A DNA stretch of 64,000 nt from Anomaloglossus baeobatrachus. Its lineage: Eukaryota > Chordata > Amphibia > Anura > Aromobatidae. The notes beneath the pieces are model-generated. The model saw only the letters and a list, made by a program, of their open reading frames with translations. It searched no databases and was not told where the DNA came from. The translations under genes and the position numbers were made by a program. The stretch spans positions 557,654,642 to 557,718,641 of the forward strand of contig NC_134355.1 of NCBI RefSeq assembly GCF_048569485.1, given 5' to 3'. This document shows, piece by piece, positions 63,896 through 64,000 of this stretch. Each line of letters begins with the position of its first letter. The stretch's first letter is position 1.

Positions 63896-64000
63896 TTTTT
63901 TTTTTTTTTTTTTTGAAGTCTGTTTTGTACTAACACTGAACTTTACTTTTCGGGTCCGTTCAACTTTCATGACTAGGAACAAGCCACTGCCAGGTATATT
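63896..64000. other. T-run and window edge
   Basis: A run of about 20 T at 63896-63914 follows the Tc1 terminus, then sequence with no recognised feature to the edge. Confidence 0.5.

Noticed and set aside
1-64000. tRNA, rRNA or conserved host exons
   Set aside because: I looked for cloverleaf-type sequence, rRNA core motifs and splice-bounded conserved coding blocks and saw none I could support; a covariance-model and protein search would be decisive.

Overview
This window is eukaryotic, almost certainly vertebrate and most likely amphibian (a frog with a large, repeat-rich genome). The basis is the mix of families read directly from the sequence: L1-type and L2/CR1-type LINEs, Tc1-like elements with fish/frog-type ends, hAT elements carrying a BED-finger transposase, a chromodomain Ty3/Gypsy element, and dozens of short inverted-repeat transposons with TTA, TAA or TTAA targets. 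The species is inference; nothing in the window names it. Almost all of the 64 kb is transposon sequence inserted into older transposon sequence, and no complete host gene is visible.

Layout. 1-1.58 kb: an L1 3' end and a 5'-inverted L2/CR1-type LINE. 1.58-9.13 kb: an old antisense L1 split by a head-to-tail pair of an unclassified repeat (itself hit by a younger L1 and a MITE) and by a 1.7 kb non-autonomous hAT with an exact 8-bp target duplication. 9.2-12.4 kb: a MITE, an L2/CR1-type 3' end and a hAT-like end with minisatellites. 12.4-15.9 kb: a decayed LTR-type block with a gag-like frame on the minus strand. 16.1-41.85 kb: probably one non-autonomous hAT stretched to about 25.8 kb by later arrivals: MITEs, a mariner-like element, a Tc1 that carries a LINE, two solo LTRs, an 11.4 kb chromovirus split by a 5.35 kb hAT with a nearly complete transposase, and a broken Tc1. 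41.9-47.4 kb: a chain of MITEs, a fold-back element and a CR1 fragment.

47.5-48.1 kb is the only stretch that looks like host DNA with a job: a GC- and CpG-rich block with promoter-type motifs and a possible first coding exon. 48.1-64 kb returns to transposons: TTAA-flanked MITEs, an old Tc1 on the minus strand, a TTAA-flanked element of about 2.8 kb holding three insertions (one a near-perfect 449-bp fold-back, one a retrotransposed piece with a 16-bp target duplication), and a nearly full-length Tc1 that has lost one catalytic aspartate.

The ages of neighbouring pieces can be ordered from nesting alone. Several boundaries are exact because target duplications match base for base; others are approximate and are marked so. 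Percent identities were counted by eye only where stated.
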